Below are positions 1 through 12,700 of a DNA stretch of 64,000 nucleotides, piece after piece. Position numbers and translations under genes: made by a program. Positions within the stretch are counted from its first letter, which is position 1, and every line of letters starts with the position of its first letter. The notes under the pieces are model-generated. The model made no database searches. It was not told the origin of the DNA and saw nothing but the letters and a program-made list of their open reading frames with translations. Source of the DNA: Imbricaverruca yamaguchii (lineage: Eukaryota; Arthropoda; Thecostraca; Neoverrucidae). The stretch is taken from the NCBI GenBank assembly GCA_034440575.1, contig JAOTOL010001396.1, forward strand, positions 370,501 through 434,500. The letters run 5' to 3'.

Positions 1-212
1 GCCACCTTCCAACTGCCACCATCCCGGACCAAGCCATCCGAACTCCCATCAGTCCTCCGCTCGGGCACCCGAGTTGCCTGGCTGGCACCTCCCATGATGG
101 GTCCCGCCACCAAACACTTCAAGCGCTCCACCTCCCCCGTTAACATATCTAACCTCTTACTCAAGTCCCCAATGATTCCCACACACTTACAATTCCCACA
201 GTCTCCTTCCAT
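1..212 (-). CDS. CR1-like LINE ORF1, N-terminal fragment cut by the window edge
   Basis: Reading the minus strand from an ATG at 212-210, the frame stays open for about 70 codons to the window edge. The protein begins MEGDCGNCKCVGIIGDLSKR and continues with a leucine-spaced heptad stretch (DLSKRLDMLTGEVERLKCL), then a Gly/Arg-rich segment. A short Cys cluster followed by a coiled coil is the usual start of ORF1 in CR1-clade retrotransposons, an RNA-binding accessory protein. The T-rich tract at 213-235 lies just upstream. The rest of the element is outside the window, so completeness cannot be judged. It could be another small coiled-coil protein, but the abundance of CR1-like LINEs here makes ORF1 the best reading. 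Confidence 0.5.
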   Translation of the reverse strand, partial: MEGDCGNCKCVGIIGDLSKRLDMLTGEVERLKCLVAGPIMGGASQATRVPERRTDGSSDGLVRDGGSWKV

Positions 213-360
213 TTTTGTTGTTTTTTTTTTCTTTCTACTCTTAGTACTAAGTCTAGTTACTGTAAGCTTGTAAGCCTACAAGTATCTACTGTAATATATC
301 TACAGTAATACAGTAATATAGCCTATAAGTATCTACAATACACTATAATCCTGTATAATT

Positions 361-690
361 ACACTAGATATGAAGATACCTACTGTAATTTATGCCCACT
401 ATTTTAGTCCTAAAATCTATCTTAAACTTACACACCAATTTGACACAAACTTATTCACTACAGAAGCCTACACTATAGAATTATACACTCTAGAATTACA
501 CACTACAGAGCTCACACCACACAAATATACACAACTGAATCAAACACTGTAGTACCCGTCCACAACACCCAACAATCCTGCAGTTACACTAGGATATGAA
601 GATATACCTAGTGTAATGCTATGCCTACTATCTTAGTCTTAAAATCTATCTTAAACTTAAACACCAAATTGACACAGCCAACACCCTTAG
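361..690. repeat. Imperfect direct repeat, two copies of about 95 bp
   Basis: The block at about 361-455 (tacactagatatgaagata, then the shared tcctaaaatctatcttaaac) recurs at about 586-685 with small differences. The DNA between and around is AT-rich with many short 'tacac' words. No coding capacity is evident. Confidence 0.7.
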
Positions 691-2850
691 AACTTAACAA
701 AATGGCGCTGGGCAGCCTCCCTGGGTTAATATAGCCTAATTTGCTGGTCAAAAATACTTATTTGATAAAAACTGTTGAAATATACGCTCAGAAGCAACCG
801 CTAAATATCTATACACAATTTATCCCAGTACACCGTCCTTTTCTGCAACACTTAGCTCGTATGCAGTAGCCCCACCAAACACGTGTGTCCTCCTCAACGC
901 CTGGCGGCAGACGGCAGACCCAGCTCCAGTTCGATATTTTGGGAGCCTTTTTTAGGAGTGCATCAACCAGCATTGGAAAAGTGGCCCTTTTTGGAACTTT
1001 TGCCATCCAAAGAATTGTACACTCTGGAAAAAAATACACTCCTTGCATTGCTGGATGAAGACATGCTTAGCTAGCAAGACAGCTAGATGTCATTACACAA
1101 TAGTGATAACTTGGGTGGAGAGGAAGATTCAGTCATATTGTGTCCCCTACCACATAAAGTTTGCAGTATAACTGAGAATAATACACATTTGTTATTTCAG
1201 GTCATCTGTAGGCACATTCCAAGAGGAGGCAGGAGTGGAGCCAAAAATGAGATGTCAACCAGGTTGAAAGAATATCAGCTTGCTAGCATGCACAAGTACA
1301 ACAGATGTCAACAGATTGCAAAATATGGATCACTGCAGTCTGAATATGATTGTAATGCCACTGAACATTCCATATTTCAAAACATTCCAACTTCCATGTC
1401 ATTTCATAACATTCCATTTGCGCATGTATGAATTATGGTGAAGTGCAGGTGAATTAATAAACAGCCACCAATGCATTCATGTGTATGTTCTCCATTTGTG
1501 GGAAAAAACCTCAGAACAGAGTCCACATGTGCCCAGAAGAATGTATGGATGAACACCAAGAGCTAGAGTGGTATCCACACAACTGGTAAGCCACAAGGTA
1601 TAGCACTTCCCAAAAATCACCAAAATACTGGTGGATATGAGCCACGTTTTGCCACAGCACAGGAATTTTCATGGGCATTATTACTTTTCTACACACGTTT
1701 TGCACACACTTTACCTCCATGAAGCATACAAAAGTATTAGGTTTGGCTAAGCTATGCTAGATTAGTTTTTTTTTGTAAGTTAGCCATTTATCAAATTCCT
1801 TTGGGGATCATTCAGGATTATAAAAAAAAGTTTTTGAATTAAAAAAAAACACTCAGGCTAGCATAGGCTGTTTGGTTAGAAAAGGCCACTTAGTTTTAAT
1901 TTTTTTCAAGGAAAAAAAATGCATTAAAAATTTCCATTAAAAAAAAAACTTTCTTGCATCCCATTAGACTGCAGCTTTTTTCTTCATTTTTTAACATTAC
2001 ATTTCATGGTATATTTCTCAACCAAACCAGGCCCACTTTTTTGGTTTCATTTTGCTACCCAACTGCACTTGCCAAAAAATGTGTGGTCACATCATGTAAG
2101 TACCTACATTATGAACACATTTATAATCGTTGCATGAAAAATAAATTTCAAGAAACCAAATCACCTTAAACTGCAAATTTGTCCATTCAGAGAGTCAGAG
2201 ACCAGAATTGTTAGAAGTATAATGGTATTCAATGGAGAATGGGGACAGGATGCTGGTAACAATTCCCTGAACATTTCATGAATGCACAAATAATGCTTGT
2301 ATGCATGCATATCTATAATATCTGCAAAGTCAATGTGCACTGAAGAGGCCAAGCCCCCATTTTGAAAGAAAAACTTCATGCTTCAAAATGTGGTAAGTGA
2401 AACATGATTGTCCAAACAAAAGCAAAGTAATCAGATTTGTTCATGTGTCCCACAACACAAGCTTACAGCTTTGGTTTATCCAAATCAAGAACTCAAATAA
2501 CCATGAAGATATTTATCAGGTAATAATGTTCTTCCAACATGAAGTAGGTAGGTACCTACATAATCAGGCAATACCAACTCTCATACCTCGAGCCCAACAC
2601 ACAGTCAATTCCATCTGGATAGCGGCAGAGCTTGAAAATCACTATGCTCCTTAACCAAATAAAGGAATTCACCTTTACCAGCTCGGCAGCATGAGAAGGT
2701 TCATTCTTGGATGCAATGGATTCACAGCTCTCCATTTCCCACTCCGGCCGGAGCTATTTAAACCATTGCCACAAAAAGCCATGAATAAGGATATGTTCTG
2801 CATCAAATGGGATGGATAAAACCATTCATATTTATATTATGAAGCAGTCA
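691..2850. other. AT-rich DNA without a recognisable gene
   Basis: Only short open frames and poly-A/poly-T runs occur here. The open frames at 809-1431 on both strands show no domain or codon bias I recognise. I see no RNA gene. Confidence 0.5.
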
Positions 2851-2854
2851 GGAG

Positions 2855-3127
2855 TGATATACATCAGATATCTGAAGAATTTCCCCCATGAAAATTGCCT
2901 GAATGGTACCAGAACATTCCTAAAACCTCCTAAAGCTTTGCCCCAAAATGAAGATCCATAGAACCAGAAATTTCACCTTCTTTTGATATCATTATTTATA
3001 TTGTTTCTGAATTTCATCAACAAGCAGAAATAGTTGTATTCATGCCACTTCGACCACGAGGTTTCACCCCTCCAGACAAATTAAGATGTATTTTCATGGG
3101 GGAAATTCTTCAGATATCTGATGTATA
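2855..3127. repeat. Inverted repeat of about 35 bp at the 5' edge of a LINE
   Basis: The segment at about 2857-2891 is the reverse complement of about 3092-3126 (core ggggaaattcttcagatatc on the plus strand at the right arm). The right arm lies inside the LINE ORF1 region. An inverted copy of element sequence at the 5' edge could come from an inversion during target-primed reverse transcription, or from an older duplication. Confidence 0.75.
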
Positions 3128-3323
3128 TTCGAGGGCCATTGGGCTCAATACCAGGGTGGCCAACATTTGTAAGGAGCTTGGGGTGCAGTTCTTGGATTTG
3201 TGGGGGGAGTTTTGGGGGAGGACGGAGATGTTTGCTTTAGATGGATTACATCTGAGCAAGAGAGGAGTGGAATTGCTCAGCAATAGGTATGAGGAGGCTC
3301 TCAACAGGAAACAGGGAAATTAG
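3042..3323 (+). CDS. LINE ORF1, C-terminal esterase-like segment (partial)
   Basis: The 93-residue frame ends at TAG 3321-3323. It contains GLNTRVANICKELGVQFLDL and, about 20 residues later, FALDGLHLSKRGVELL. The DGLHLS signature matches the last catalytic block (Asp-x-x-His) of SGNH/GDSL-type esterases, which CR1-like ORF1 proteins carry. The N-terminal blocks with the catalytic serine are absent, so this is a truncated protein. ORF2 begins close downstream in another frame. Confidence 0.7.
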   Translation: MPLRPRGFTPPDKLRCIFMGEILQISDVYSRAIGLNTRVANICKELGVQFLDLWGEFWGRTEMFALDGLHLSKRGVELLSNRYEEALNRKQGN

Positions 3324-3333
3324 GCAGGACATG

Positions 3334-6167
3334 GGGGGATGTAGCTGATAAAGAGAGAAGCATAGCAAGCAATGGAAGGAATAATTTATCATGTTTTTAT
3401 GTCAATGCCAGAAGTGTTAGGAACAAAATTGGGGAACTGCATGCATATATGTTGTCTGAACAGCTAGATTTGGTGTGCATAACAGAAGCATGGGTTAACG
3501 AAAGCATGTTTGGAGACAACTTGCAAGAATTTGAATTGACAGGCTACAACATGCATGCCTATCAAAGAGAGGCAAGGATAGGAGGTGGCATTCTCTTGTA
3601 TGTTAGGCAAGTAATGAAATGTCATTCCATAGAAGATGGAGTACATAGTGCAGGAGTAGAATCTTTGTGGTTAGATATAATTCTGAAGAATGGAACAAAA
3701 TTTAGGATTGGGGCATTCTATAGACCTCCAGACCAGAATGAAAACACTGACAGGCTGATGCAGGAAGAGATAAGTAGGAGAGTACAGGAGAGAACTATTT
3801 TGTTGGGGGATTTCAACATAGCAGGATTGGGAAACAAAACAATAGGTGTAAGCAAATCAGAAAGATGTTTCATGGCTTGTTTTGAGGACAATTTCTTCTT
3901 TCAAATGATACACGAGCCTACAAGGGAAAATAAAATATTAGATCTAGTGCTTACTAATGAGGAAAATTTTGTGCAAAATGTTAACGTAGGAGAGACCTTT
4001 GGTAATAGTGATCACAACATTATACGCTTCTCATTATATGTTGGAAGGGTAGCAACCAACAGAACATTGATTCCGAATTTTACAAAAGGGAATTACAGTG
4101 AGTTCAGGAGCTTCCTAAGTGAAATTAATTGGGAAGACATATTGAATGGCTTAGATGCTTATGAAATGTGGACAATGATAAAAGATAAGCTATTTCAGGG
4201 TCAGGATAGGTTCATTCCCAGTAGGCAAATTAGATCAAACAGGGTTAAGCACCCTTCGTGGCTGACTAGGGAAGTTAAGCAATTACTGGACTCAAAGAAA
4301 CAAGCATTCAAGAAACTAAAAGATACTAACTCTGGGTTAAACCTAGAATCATATAGAATAGCTAGAAATAAAGTTAGGAGGTGTGTTAGAGCATCTAAAA
4401 GACTTGCTGAAATCAACTTTGCTCGAGAATGTTCAGCAGGTAATGCTAAGAGATTCTTTAGCTTCTATAAATTTAAGGCTAAAAAGTGTAGTGTAGGACC
4501 ACTGGAGGTAGATGGGGAAATAGTGGTTGATGATTGCGACATTGTGGAATCCCTAAGCAAGCAATTCTCATCAGTCTTCACTAAAGATAATTCTGGTACA
4601 ATAGGAACATCTGTAGGCCATGCCATGGCAGATGATATGCTGGAGGATCTTACAATAACTACAGAAGCCGTAGAGAAGCAGTTGCAGAATATAAAACCTA
4701 ATAAAGCTTCCGGACCAGATGAAATATATGCTAGGATCTTAGTAGAGTGTGCTAAAGCTTTAGCAACTCCCCTAGGTATCATTTTCAGGTGATCTATGGA
4801 GTATTCAGAAGTACCTGAAGATTGGAGAAATGCAAGTGTAGTACCAATTTTCAAAAAGGGAAATAGGAAGAGTGTAGGAAACTACAGGCCAGTCAGTTTG
4901 ACCTCATTAGTTTGCAAAGTACTAGAAAAGCTGGTTAAACAGAATGTTCAGATTCATCTTGATAGGCACAACCTTTTAAGGGATACTCAACATGGATTTC
5001 GATCTCAAAGGTCTTGTTTAACTAACCTATTGGAGTTCATTGAGTATGTTACCAAAGAAGTAGACAATGAAAGCAGGATGGATGTTGTGTACTTGGACTT
5101 TAGCAAAGCTTTTGATAAAGTTCCACATGGAAGGTTAATTCATCAATTACAACAACATGGGATTGTAGGAAAAGTTCTACATTGGATTGAAGCATGGTTG
5201 CAGGGAAGGAAACAAAGGGTAGTATTGAATGGATGTAAATCTGGTTGGAAAGATGTTCTGAGTGGAGTGCCACAGGGCTCTGTTCTAGGGCCCCTCCTCT
5301 TTATCATCTTTGTGAACAACATTGAAGTAGGGCTGAGGAATAGAGTGTTCAAATTTGCTGATGACATCAAGCTGGTAGGAGTGGCTAACAGCAGAGATCA
5401 ATCTAGTAATATTCAACTAGATTTGGACGACCTAAAAGAGTGGGCTGATCAATGGCAGATGACTTTCAACTATGATAAGTGTAAGGTTATGCATATAGGG
5501 TCTGCAGGCGAGACATTCAGTTATAAAATGGGAGGGAGGGAACTGGATGTTATTGAAGAGGAAAGGGACTTAGGTGTGTTGGTCTCAAAAGACCTTAAAG
5601 CAGAAAAAACAATGTATCTCAGCTAGAAATAGGGCACTCAGAATGCTGGGACTCATTAATAGAAGTGTGAAATATAAGAGCAGGGAAGTCATGAAAAAGC
5701 TGTACTTAGCATATGTGCGGCCCCACTTGGAGTACTCTGTACAAGCATGGAGCCCCTACCTAGAAAAGGATATAGATATGTTAGAAAGAGTCCAGCGCAA
5801 AGCCACTAGACTCGTCAGTGGATTAAGTAACTTAGAATATGGAGAAAGGCTTAATGCATTAGATATGTACTCACTCAAGTATAGGAGATTAAGGGGAGAC
5901 ATGATTGAAATGTACAAAATTGTTAGAGGGCTAGATCAGGTCAATTTGAATGATGCTCTGCAGTTTAGAGTATCCCATAGGGGTCATCAATTCAGGTTAG
6001 ACAAAATGAGGTGCAGGACAGTTAAACGACAACAGGTCTTCAGTCAAAGGGTTGTTGACCAATGGAATAGGCTGCCTGCTGATGCAGTGGGGAGTCCCTC
6101 ATTGAATGTCTTTAAAAGTAGGGTGGATAATTTTTTTAGACAGGAAAATGTTGTTTTTGAATTCTAA
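3334..6167 (+). pseudogene. LINE ORF2: AP-type endonuclease plus reverse transcriptase, one stop and one frameshift
   Basis: The frame is open from about 3334 and includes the N-terminal SCFYVNARSVRNKIGEL; the first convenient ATG is 3449. Endonuclease motifs are CITEAWV, GGGILLYV, ILLGDFNI and SDHNIIRF. RT motifs follow: [67 protein letters not shown] and the catalytic FADD at about 5358. The C-terminus has the family's YVRPHLEYSVQAW and LERVQRKATRLV. Two lesions are visible: TGA at 4790-4792 where a Trp codon (TGG) is expected, and an extra A in the A-run 5604-5609 that shifts the frame. All catalytic motifs are otherwise present. The protein would nick target DNA and prime cDNA synthesis for the element; this copy would need both lesions absent to be functional. 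Confidence 0.9.
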
Positions 6168-6373
6168 CTTGTGATGCATGGGATATTGGCAACTTCCTTT
6201 GTGATGTCATACTGATGAGATTGGCTGTGGTGGCACAGGTGGAGGGATTGCATGGGTTTGGAATTGATAGGTGTGAACATGTACTTTCTAATATCTTCTA
6301 GACAGGCTTGACCCAGATGGGCCCTTGTGGCCCTTATTAAGCCTTAACACTTTATGACTTTATGACTTTATGT

Positions 6374-8419
6374 GTGTTAACCTAATCCTTTACACTCTTA
6401 TAAGCCTCATCCTGATCCAATGATTAATTTCTTCCCATAATCCTGAGTATTATTAATTGAGAAAAAAGTTCCCTGTAATTCTCTTGGCAGTTTTCTCTAA
6501 TTTATTGTCATTTTTTTGTTATTTCATAGCAATCATGGCACGAAATGAGACACCAATTTCCGCTCGTCCATGACGATAGTCTGTTTTACAGCAGCAATTT
6601 GCTCACCTGTCTAGTTGCTTTTCATCCTTCTAAGTCATTCTTTGCTTCAACTAAACATTTCAGACATGAACTAAAAAGTGCATCAAAATACATTTAACAT
6701 TAATGAGAATTGACTTCAATATTTTTTTCAGCTTTCTCATTTGAAAAAAAGAAATCATGGTTGAGAGAATAAAATATTTTAGACAGATTGTTTTAGTATA
6801 ACCTTCCTTAAACCATTATATATTCCAAAACCCATATCCTGAAGTAACATTTTAGACCCTCCCATTTTAGACTGTCTGTGCACGAACGTCCTCTCAAAGT
6901 ATGTTGTAGATTTGTATTAGTTGTGGTGTTGGTATGTCAGGAGTGACAGGTAGTGATGTATAAACTCAGTTGACATCGATTAAGTACACTTTTGTGGTCA
7001 TTTTCTCTACCATCGCTCAGGAAGTTGCCTTATAAGTCATTCATGCAACGTGGATGACTTTGGACAACGATGTGTGGTGGACCCCATCTGGTTGTCTGCA
7101 AGACACTATGATAGAAACCTAACAAATGACTTGAATTGTTGACATGTTTTATTCTTGAAGAAAAACTGTCAGGTTATTTTACGATGCATGCATTCACATG
7201 AGGTTCTATAGGTCGCCAACCTATCACACTGATTGGCCATGGGTGGACTCTGCAAATGCCACTGGCCACAAGATTAGTCCCACATTCCACCATGTAAGCT
7301 ACCAAGGCCCCAGTTTTTTATTCTTCATTCCAGGAAACATCACTACATTTTTTTAATGCATACACTTCATTATTTATAAAATGTATATACTCCACTACTT
7401 GGTGCTTCAATATACACCCCATAATTTGGCAAACTGGGAAATTATACACCCCAAAACATAGTGCTTCTCAAGATTATACACTCCATACTTTGGCAAGCCA
7501 AAAAATTATACACTCTGAATCCAAGACCGAGAAGTGAAAATCCAACACTGGCATCAACTGTGTTGGTCATACAGGCCTAACCCTGTCCCCCCCCCCAAAA
7601 AAAAGCAACCTGGAGTAGTTTTGAGCAAGCTCAGTACAAACAAACACTGTCATGCCTGGAGCAACTTGGGAGCACAAATAAGTTGTTTGTGCTTGTATCA
7701 TGGCTTCACATAAAATAGAGATAATCCACTCACATTTCCTTATTATATGCACCATTGTATGGGTGAACAGCACATTGTGATAGCATTGTGATAGCATGCA
7801 CTGATTTGCATCAATACAAAGCTATTGCACATGGAGAAGATTTGTTTATTACACTACCTTGCAGTCTTATGTATGGATAGGACTGCAGGCGTGAAATATG
7901 CCTTAAAAATAAAGGCCGTTGGATTGAAAATACGCTAATTGCTCATGTATGCATGCAAGGGAGTTACACCATCAACGACAATGAAATAATGTTTGAAACA
8001 CATTTCATGACAAACCCCCTCACAGTAGCCCGCAGAAACGCCTCCAAGTTAGAAAGCACATAAACGCTTGATGCACGTACATATCGCCTTGGTTTGAGGA
8101 AGTCAAAGCGCTTCGGAAATATATCTTCCGCGCCACATTTTTGCTACTTAAAGCCGGCCCCCGTCAATGTGTATTGGCAGCCGGTGACGTTGGGTGGGCT
8201 CTGATTTTGGGTCAACAGATTACCACCAATGCAAGAAGTGGTACATTTCCGCGTACATTCCTGACTAGCAAGTATATGTGATAAATATAAATTATACGTT
8301 ATCTGAAAGCTTGTTTCATGGTATTTCGATCAGCATGGAAGGTTTTTATATGAACGTGTTAGTTATTGTGGAAAATGGTGTTATTTAGACCCATGCCATA
8401 TTCGTCCACACTATTCAAC
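6374..8419. other. Non-coding DNA with a degenerate 'tatacac' repeat
   Basis: No supported gene. Between about 7370 and 7520 the words 'atacactcc' and 'tttggcaa' recur several times in a decayed tandem array. A C-run followed by an A-run lies at 7588-7603. Confidence 0.5.
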
Positions 8420-9768
8420 TTAACTCGCGCCGTGGAAGGCTTTTTAAAATTATGCGTACTTGAGGGGAGGTAGACAGATTCCGCCCCCTAAGCTATCGGC
8501 TTCTATTAAGGCTAGAGAAGTGAATTAACTGGGTGTATGTGCACGATAGTAAACTCTATTGTGTGCAAATTTCATGACCTTAGGTCGATATCTTCAAGGT
8601 GATATGAGGTCAAAATATCAATTTTTATGGTTTTGCGTGGCTTGGCTTGTCATTCTCATGGATTGCTGCGATTGTGTTTAAATGTTCCAACATTCACGTA
8701 AATGATATTCCGGACATTACTTATGATGCAATAAAGATGCCAGATCTGCCATTTGACCTCAGGTCACCTACATAGAAGCACTTTATCAGGTCATTACCTG
8801 CTCCAGTTACCGGAACCGGGCTTCCCACCCGACTGCTCCGTTGGGCGGCTCGGCACAATCGGCTTCACAAAGAAAGGAGTGAAATGAATAAAGTATGAAC
8901 ATGAATAAAGTATAGAACGCCTAGGCACACAGTGACAAACAATATATTTCCAGATGTGTAGGGAGTAACATGCAGTGACATAAATTGCATGACAGTCATT
9001 TGCATTTATGACAACATTCCAGTTGACCAAGTTTGGTTCCATTGGCCTGTCATGAACTTGACCTGACATGACCTCGGCGACCTAACATAACTTTTAAATT
9101 ATATAGCATAACCATTTGCATCAAACAAGTCGCTAGTGTTGTCAAGAACACTTCCATCTTGCCAATATATGGGAAGCGCATCAACGCCGATTTTTGTGGT
9201 CTGGCGCCGCGAATTGCTTGCTTAATTTAATGGCTTCTAACTCAAAAACTTTTCGCCCGATTTCCATTGTTCTTGCTTTAACCAATGCGCCGGCTAGGTC
9301 TAAGCAGGTACGGAACAAATGGCGCATATCCGCCAGTACAACATGGAGTTACGTACAAAAAATCGGACGGGTGGACGGATTTCGTCCTCCACCCCTCCAG
9401 GGCGTGTGATGACCTGTCAAGAACTTGACCTGACTTGACCTCGGTGACCTGACATGACTGAAACAATGTAGCATAACAATATACATCAAGCAAGTCGCTA
9501 GTGTTGCCAAAAACACTTGCTTTTTGCCAATATATGGGAAGTGCATCAACGCCTATATTTGTGGTCTGGAGCGGAGAAAATATTTGGACTTTAACGACAT
9601 CTAGCTCGAAATTGCTTCCGTCGATTTTCATTTTTCTTACTTTAACCAACGCGCCGGTCGTTTCTAAACAGGTACACAAACAATGGCGCATATAGGCCGG
9701 CAAAATCTGGAGTTATCTACAAAAACCGGATGGGTGGGCGGATTTCCCCCCCCTCCAGGGTGCGTGTA
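8420..9768 (+). mobile_element. TTAA-flanked non-autonomous DNA element (family A), copy 1, with internal duplication
   Basis: The left end reads TTAACTCGCGCCGTGGAAGG and the right end decays to ccagggtgcgtgtaa, matching the better-preserved copy at 32200-33043. The interior shares long stretches with that copy (ttttgcgtggcttggcttgt at about 8630). The right part is tandemly duplicated: about 9050-9409 and 9413-9768 both carry tgacct-rich DNA followed by caagtcgctagtgttg and ccaatatatgggaag. No transposase is encoded. TTAA duplication with terminal inverted repeats suggests mobilisation by a piggyBac-type transposase. Confidence 0.75.
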
Positions 9769-9785
9769 ATCCGCGCCGTCTCTAC

Positions 9786-10590
9786 GGTCAAATCCTCACA
9801 CCCCGTCTCGGGGGGCGGATAGTAACCCCCTCTAAAATCCAAACTAAGCGTCGCACGAAAACGAAAGAGGTGTCATCGGAAAGCACTCGACGAGTCGGGT
9901 CCGGATCCACCTCCAAAACAATTTCCCCCAAACGTGGCGTAACCAGGGGGCTAGATTTTCACGACTTCTCACGACTTACATTATGTTTTTGGCTCTGGTG
10001 AGTTCATTTTTGGGATATAGAAAAAAAAACTAAATTCATTTGGAACGAAAAAAAGCACAGCGAAATCAACCAGAGCCATCAAATCCCTCCCCCCGTTCTT
10101 TTCATTTCAAAATTTGGAGTTTACAAGTTTTCTTTAATTTTCCTTCTCCAATGGGTAGAGCAGGCCGAGAACGTTGTTGGAAGTGAACTTTCCTGATAAA
10201 AAATGCTTACTTTAGCCAGAATCTTCTATTTGAACTGCAACTGGCAAATATGCGAAATCTATATGTCGTCAAGAACTGCGAAAAAATGAAAACTTCAACT
10301 TGCATGTTTTGTTGCATCCCTAAAGATAAGCAAATGCTGAAAGTTTCATTAAAATATCTGCATCCGTTAAAGCGTGACGACTGGTTGAACTATTTTAGAG
10401 GTGACCTCTCTTGACCTTGAATAACTCGTTGACCCTAGATTACCTGATTTCAAAATTTGTTAACACCATGCCAAATTGATGTGGGAAAAAGTATGCCAAA
10501 TTTGGGCGTGCTTCTGCGCGCCGGTCGTCCACTATCCGTGAAAAACCTGAGGGGCGGTTGAAGACCTTCCCCCGAGACGGGACGGGCTAA
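9786..10590 (+). mobile_element. Non-autonomous DNA element with CCGTCTCGGGGG ends (family B), copy 1
   Basis: The left end (tcctcacaccccgtctcggg, then gcggatagtaa) and the right end (ccgtgaaaaacctgagggg, then cccccgagacggg) are inverted repeats of each other. Both carry the subterminal word ggatagt/actatcc. Copies of the same roughly 800-bp sequence lie at 19.91-20.71 kb (opposite orientation) and 28.11-28.92 kb. No open frame of note is present, so it is a MITE-like passenger. The transposase superfamily is not identifiable from the ends alone. Confidence 0.8.
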
Positions 10591-10599
10591 GCGGGGCAG

Positions 10600-10870
10600 A
10601 GCACTCGGTGTGGGTAGCGCGATTTGCAACGCGTCAGTTTGCCGACTCGGGGGTAGCAGGTTCGAGGCTGGAGGCCAGCAGCTTTTCGTGTGCTTTGTGG
10701 GAGGTCCTTCTAATGAGGTGCAGTAGATTGAGGTATTGTTCGCATGGGACTATCTTTTGCATACAGAGAAGGGAAATACGCAGATATTCTGCAAGGCTAG
10801 GGTTCGGCCACCTTAAATTGTACTATGGTTGGGCACTTTTTTCTATTCAGCACTACACAGGAAATACGTA
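10600..10870 (+). repeat. Possible tRNA-derived SINE fragment
   Basis: A box-B-like word (caggttcgaggctgg at about 10659-10673) follows a tRNA-like stretch (tgggtagcgcgatttgcaa) at a plausible spacing, directly beside the right end of the family B element. No target duplication was found, and the box A match is weak. Confidence 0.3.
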
Positions 10871-12110
10871 GCACATCAACCGCTTATTGCATTGTCCAAG
10901 CCCCCAGTCCTTTCCTGGCACGGGTGGTGGGCCATCAGGGGTGGGACAGGGGACAGGTCCCCCGGAATATGTAATCATTTTGGCCCTACGGCGGTGCGTC
11001 ACAAATATTGAGCTAAAGACTGACGGTTGCCCTTCTCCCTCCCACCAATACCCGCCGACCAACATTAGTCCCTGCTCCTCGAGGTGTGCATATAATCACA
11101 GTACGTGATTATCAAGGTGGCAAAGCCAACAATTGTGCATGCTGCCGAACAGTCAAATGACTTGACCCGCGCTGGAATCACAGCGATGCCAGTTCTAAGC
11201 TCGACTCCACGCCTCACACGATACACGGCGAACACACGTCACTAGGATTGCGACAAGCATTGCTTTTACAGGAACAGACGTTGGCTAAAATATTTCTGTG
11301 ACAATCCTGAACTTTCTGGAGTGCCGGCGAAAAATAAATGTCGCTTTTCGCACCATGAAGGCTCGATTTAGGTTCCGCAACAACTTGGTAGAACACGTAA
11401 GCGCTAAGACAGATTTTACATGCCCGCACGAGGATTTCGGTTCAATTATCATGCATTGCTAGAGGCTTAACGTGGAGCTTGCCAAGGCTGGGACAGAATC
11501 CCCGTTCATCCCCCGCCGTGGTTTTGCCCATGTTCGCACCCCGTTATTCGGCATTGTCAGTCGAAATTAATTTTCTGCGTCACTGACGCCATGTGAATAA
11601 AACTTCTGTCCTGCATGCAGTAATACAGTGGCAACAGCAATTTCAATGCTAGACAAACTCGGAAGCAACTTTAATTGCAGATGAATTTGTGGGCGGAATT
11701 GAAGATTGCCACGTTACACCATGCATGCTTTTAAATAAATGTGCTGTACGGTTGTGTTCTCTGTGGTGGAGGTGAATTTGTATTTTGAGCGCATCGACTG
11801 CGTTCGTCACTTTGCGCCCATGGATATATATTCCGGCGTCCAACAGAGTGCGTATTAAAACGACGATATATCGAGGAAGCACCACCAAAGACATGTATTG
11901 GGGGAAGTAAACACATGAGGGATAAAAATTATTTGGGTTCTTCTACGACGCAATTAACTGCAAGGTCATAGAGCGTCGCAACTTCTCACGCGATTACTTC
12001 CCTTTTTCGAACACATCCGCGGCAAGTATGAGCTTGAAAGTAGCCTGCGCAAATAATGGAACATTAGAAGCAGTCTTGGAATTCGGAACGTAGTTTGCAA
12101 TTCTTGGCAA
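10871..12110. other. No recognisable gene
   Basis: Only short frames occur on both strands, for example 11214-11429 and 11649-11894 (minus). None has a domain, signal peptide or splice context I can support. Confidence 0.45.
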
Positions 12111-12148
12111 GACAAAGAAAACCCGGTGAAAATTAAGATAGGCTTGGA

Positions 12149-12700
12149 TTGAGAACCAGCCTGAACGACCTACAAACTATTTTACACTTGCGAGTATCAT
12201 TAGTAGTTTGTCCCCAAGAGACTAAGCTTTCTCCTGATGCACATTTCCATCTGAAGAACTACTCTGTGTTACGTATGGATGTTACTCCTCGCACTGCGGG
12301 ACATGGCGGAGTACTTATTGCTGTGCACAACTCGATTTCTTTCCAACGAACACCTATATCTTTAAATATTAGGAGTGTCGCTGCTCGCATGATAATAAAT
12401 CACCTCGCCTTTACCATATGCAGCGCATATCTCCCGTCGGGTAAGATGTTTCCACTTTCTGAGCTGTCCCAGATAGTGGGGCAGCTCACTCCACTGGTCA
12501 TGGTGTCCGGGGAATTTAACGCCCATCACCCTCGTTGGGACTCAGCCACCATGATCAGCCGTGGACGTGAAACGGAATGTTTTATACGGATTTTCCACTG
12601 TGTCCTTAACACAGGAAAGCCAACCCATTATACATTGCCAATGAGGCAGACTTCGGTGCTGAATCTTACCCTATGCAGTCCAGAAATTGCACCTGTTTAG
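12149..12700 (+). pseudogene. I-like LINE endonuclease domain remnant
   Basis: A 183-residue open piece carries the exonuclease/endonuclease/phosphatase fold landmarks: CPQETKLSPDAHF (metal-binding Glu block), GHGGVLIAVHN, CSAYLPSG and the GEFNAHHPRW block, where the family usually has GDFNAHN. The usual SDH block appears as NSDHFSAW in the next frame at about 12729, so a frameshift separates them. The start at 12149 is simply the first ATG; the true start lies upstream or is lost. Confidence 0.7.

Larger units (their letters stand above)
2990..6373 (+). mobile_element. CR1-like non-LTR retrotransposon, 5'-truncated, nearly intact ORF2
   Basis: The element contains the C-terminal part of ORF1 with an esterase-like block, then ORF2 with an endonuclease followed by a reverse transcriptase, and ends in a short tandem tail of (actttatg) at about 6349-6373. 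CR1-clade elements typically carry an esterase domain in ORF1 and end in short 3' microsatellites rather than poly(A). The 5' limit is uncertain. ORF2 has only two visible lesions, so the copy is fairly young. The elements at 57-62 kb belong to the same broad group: they share ITEAWV, the RT core and a tttatg-type tail. Confidence 0.9.
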
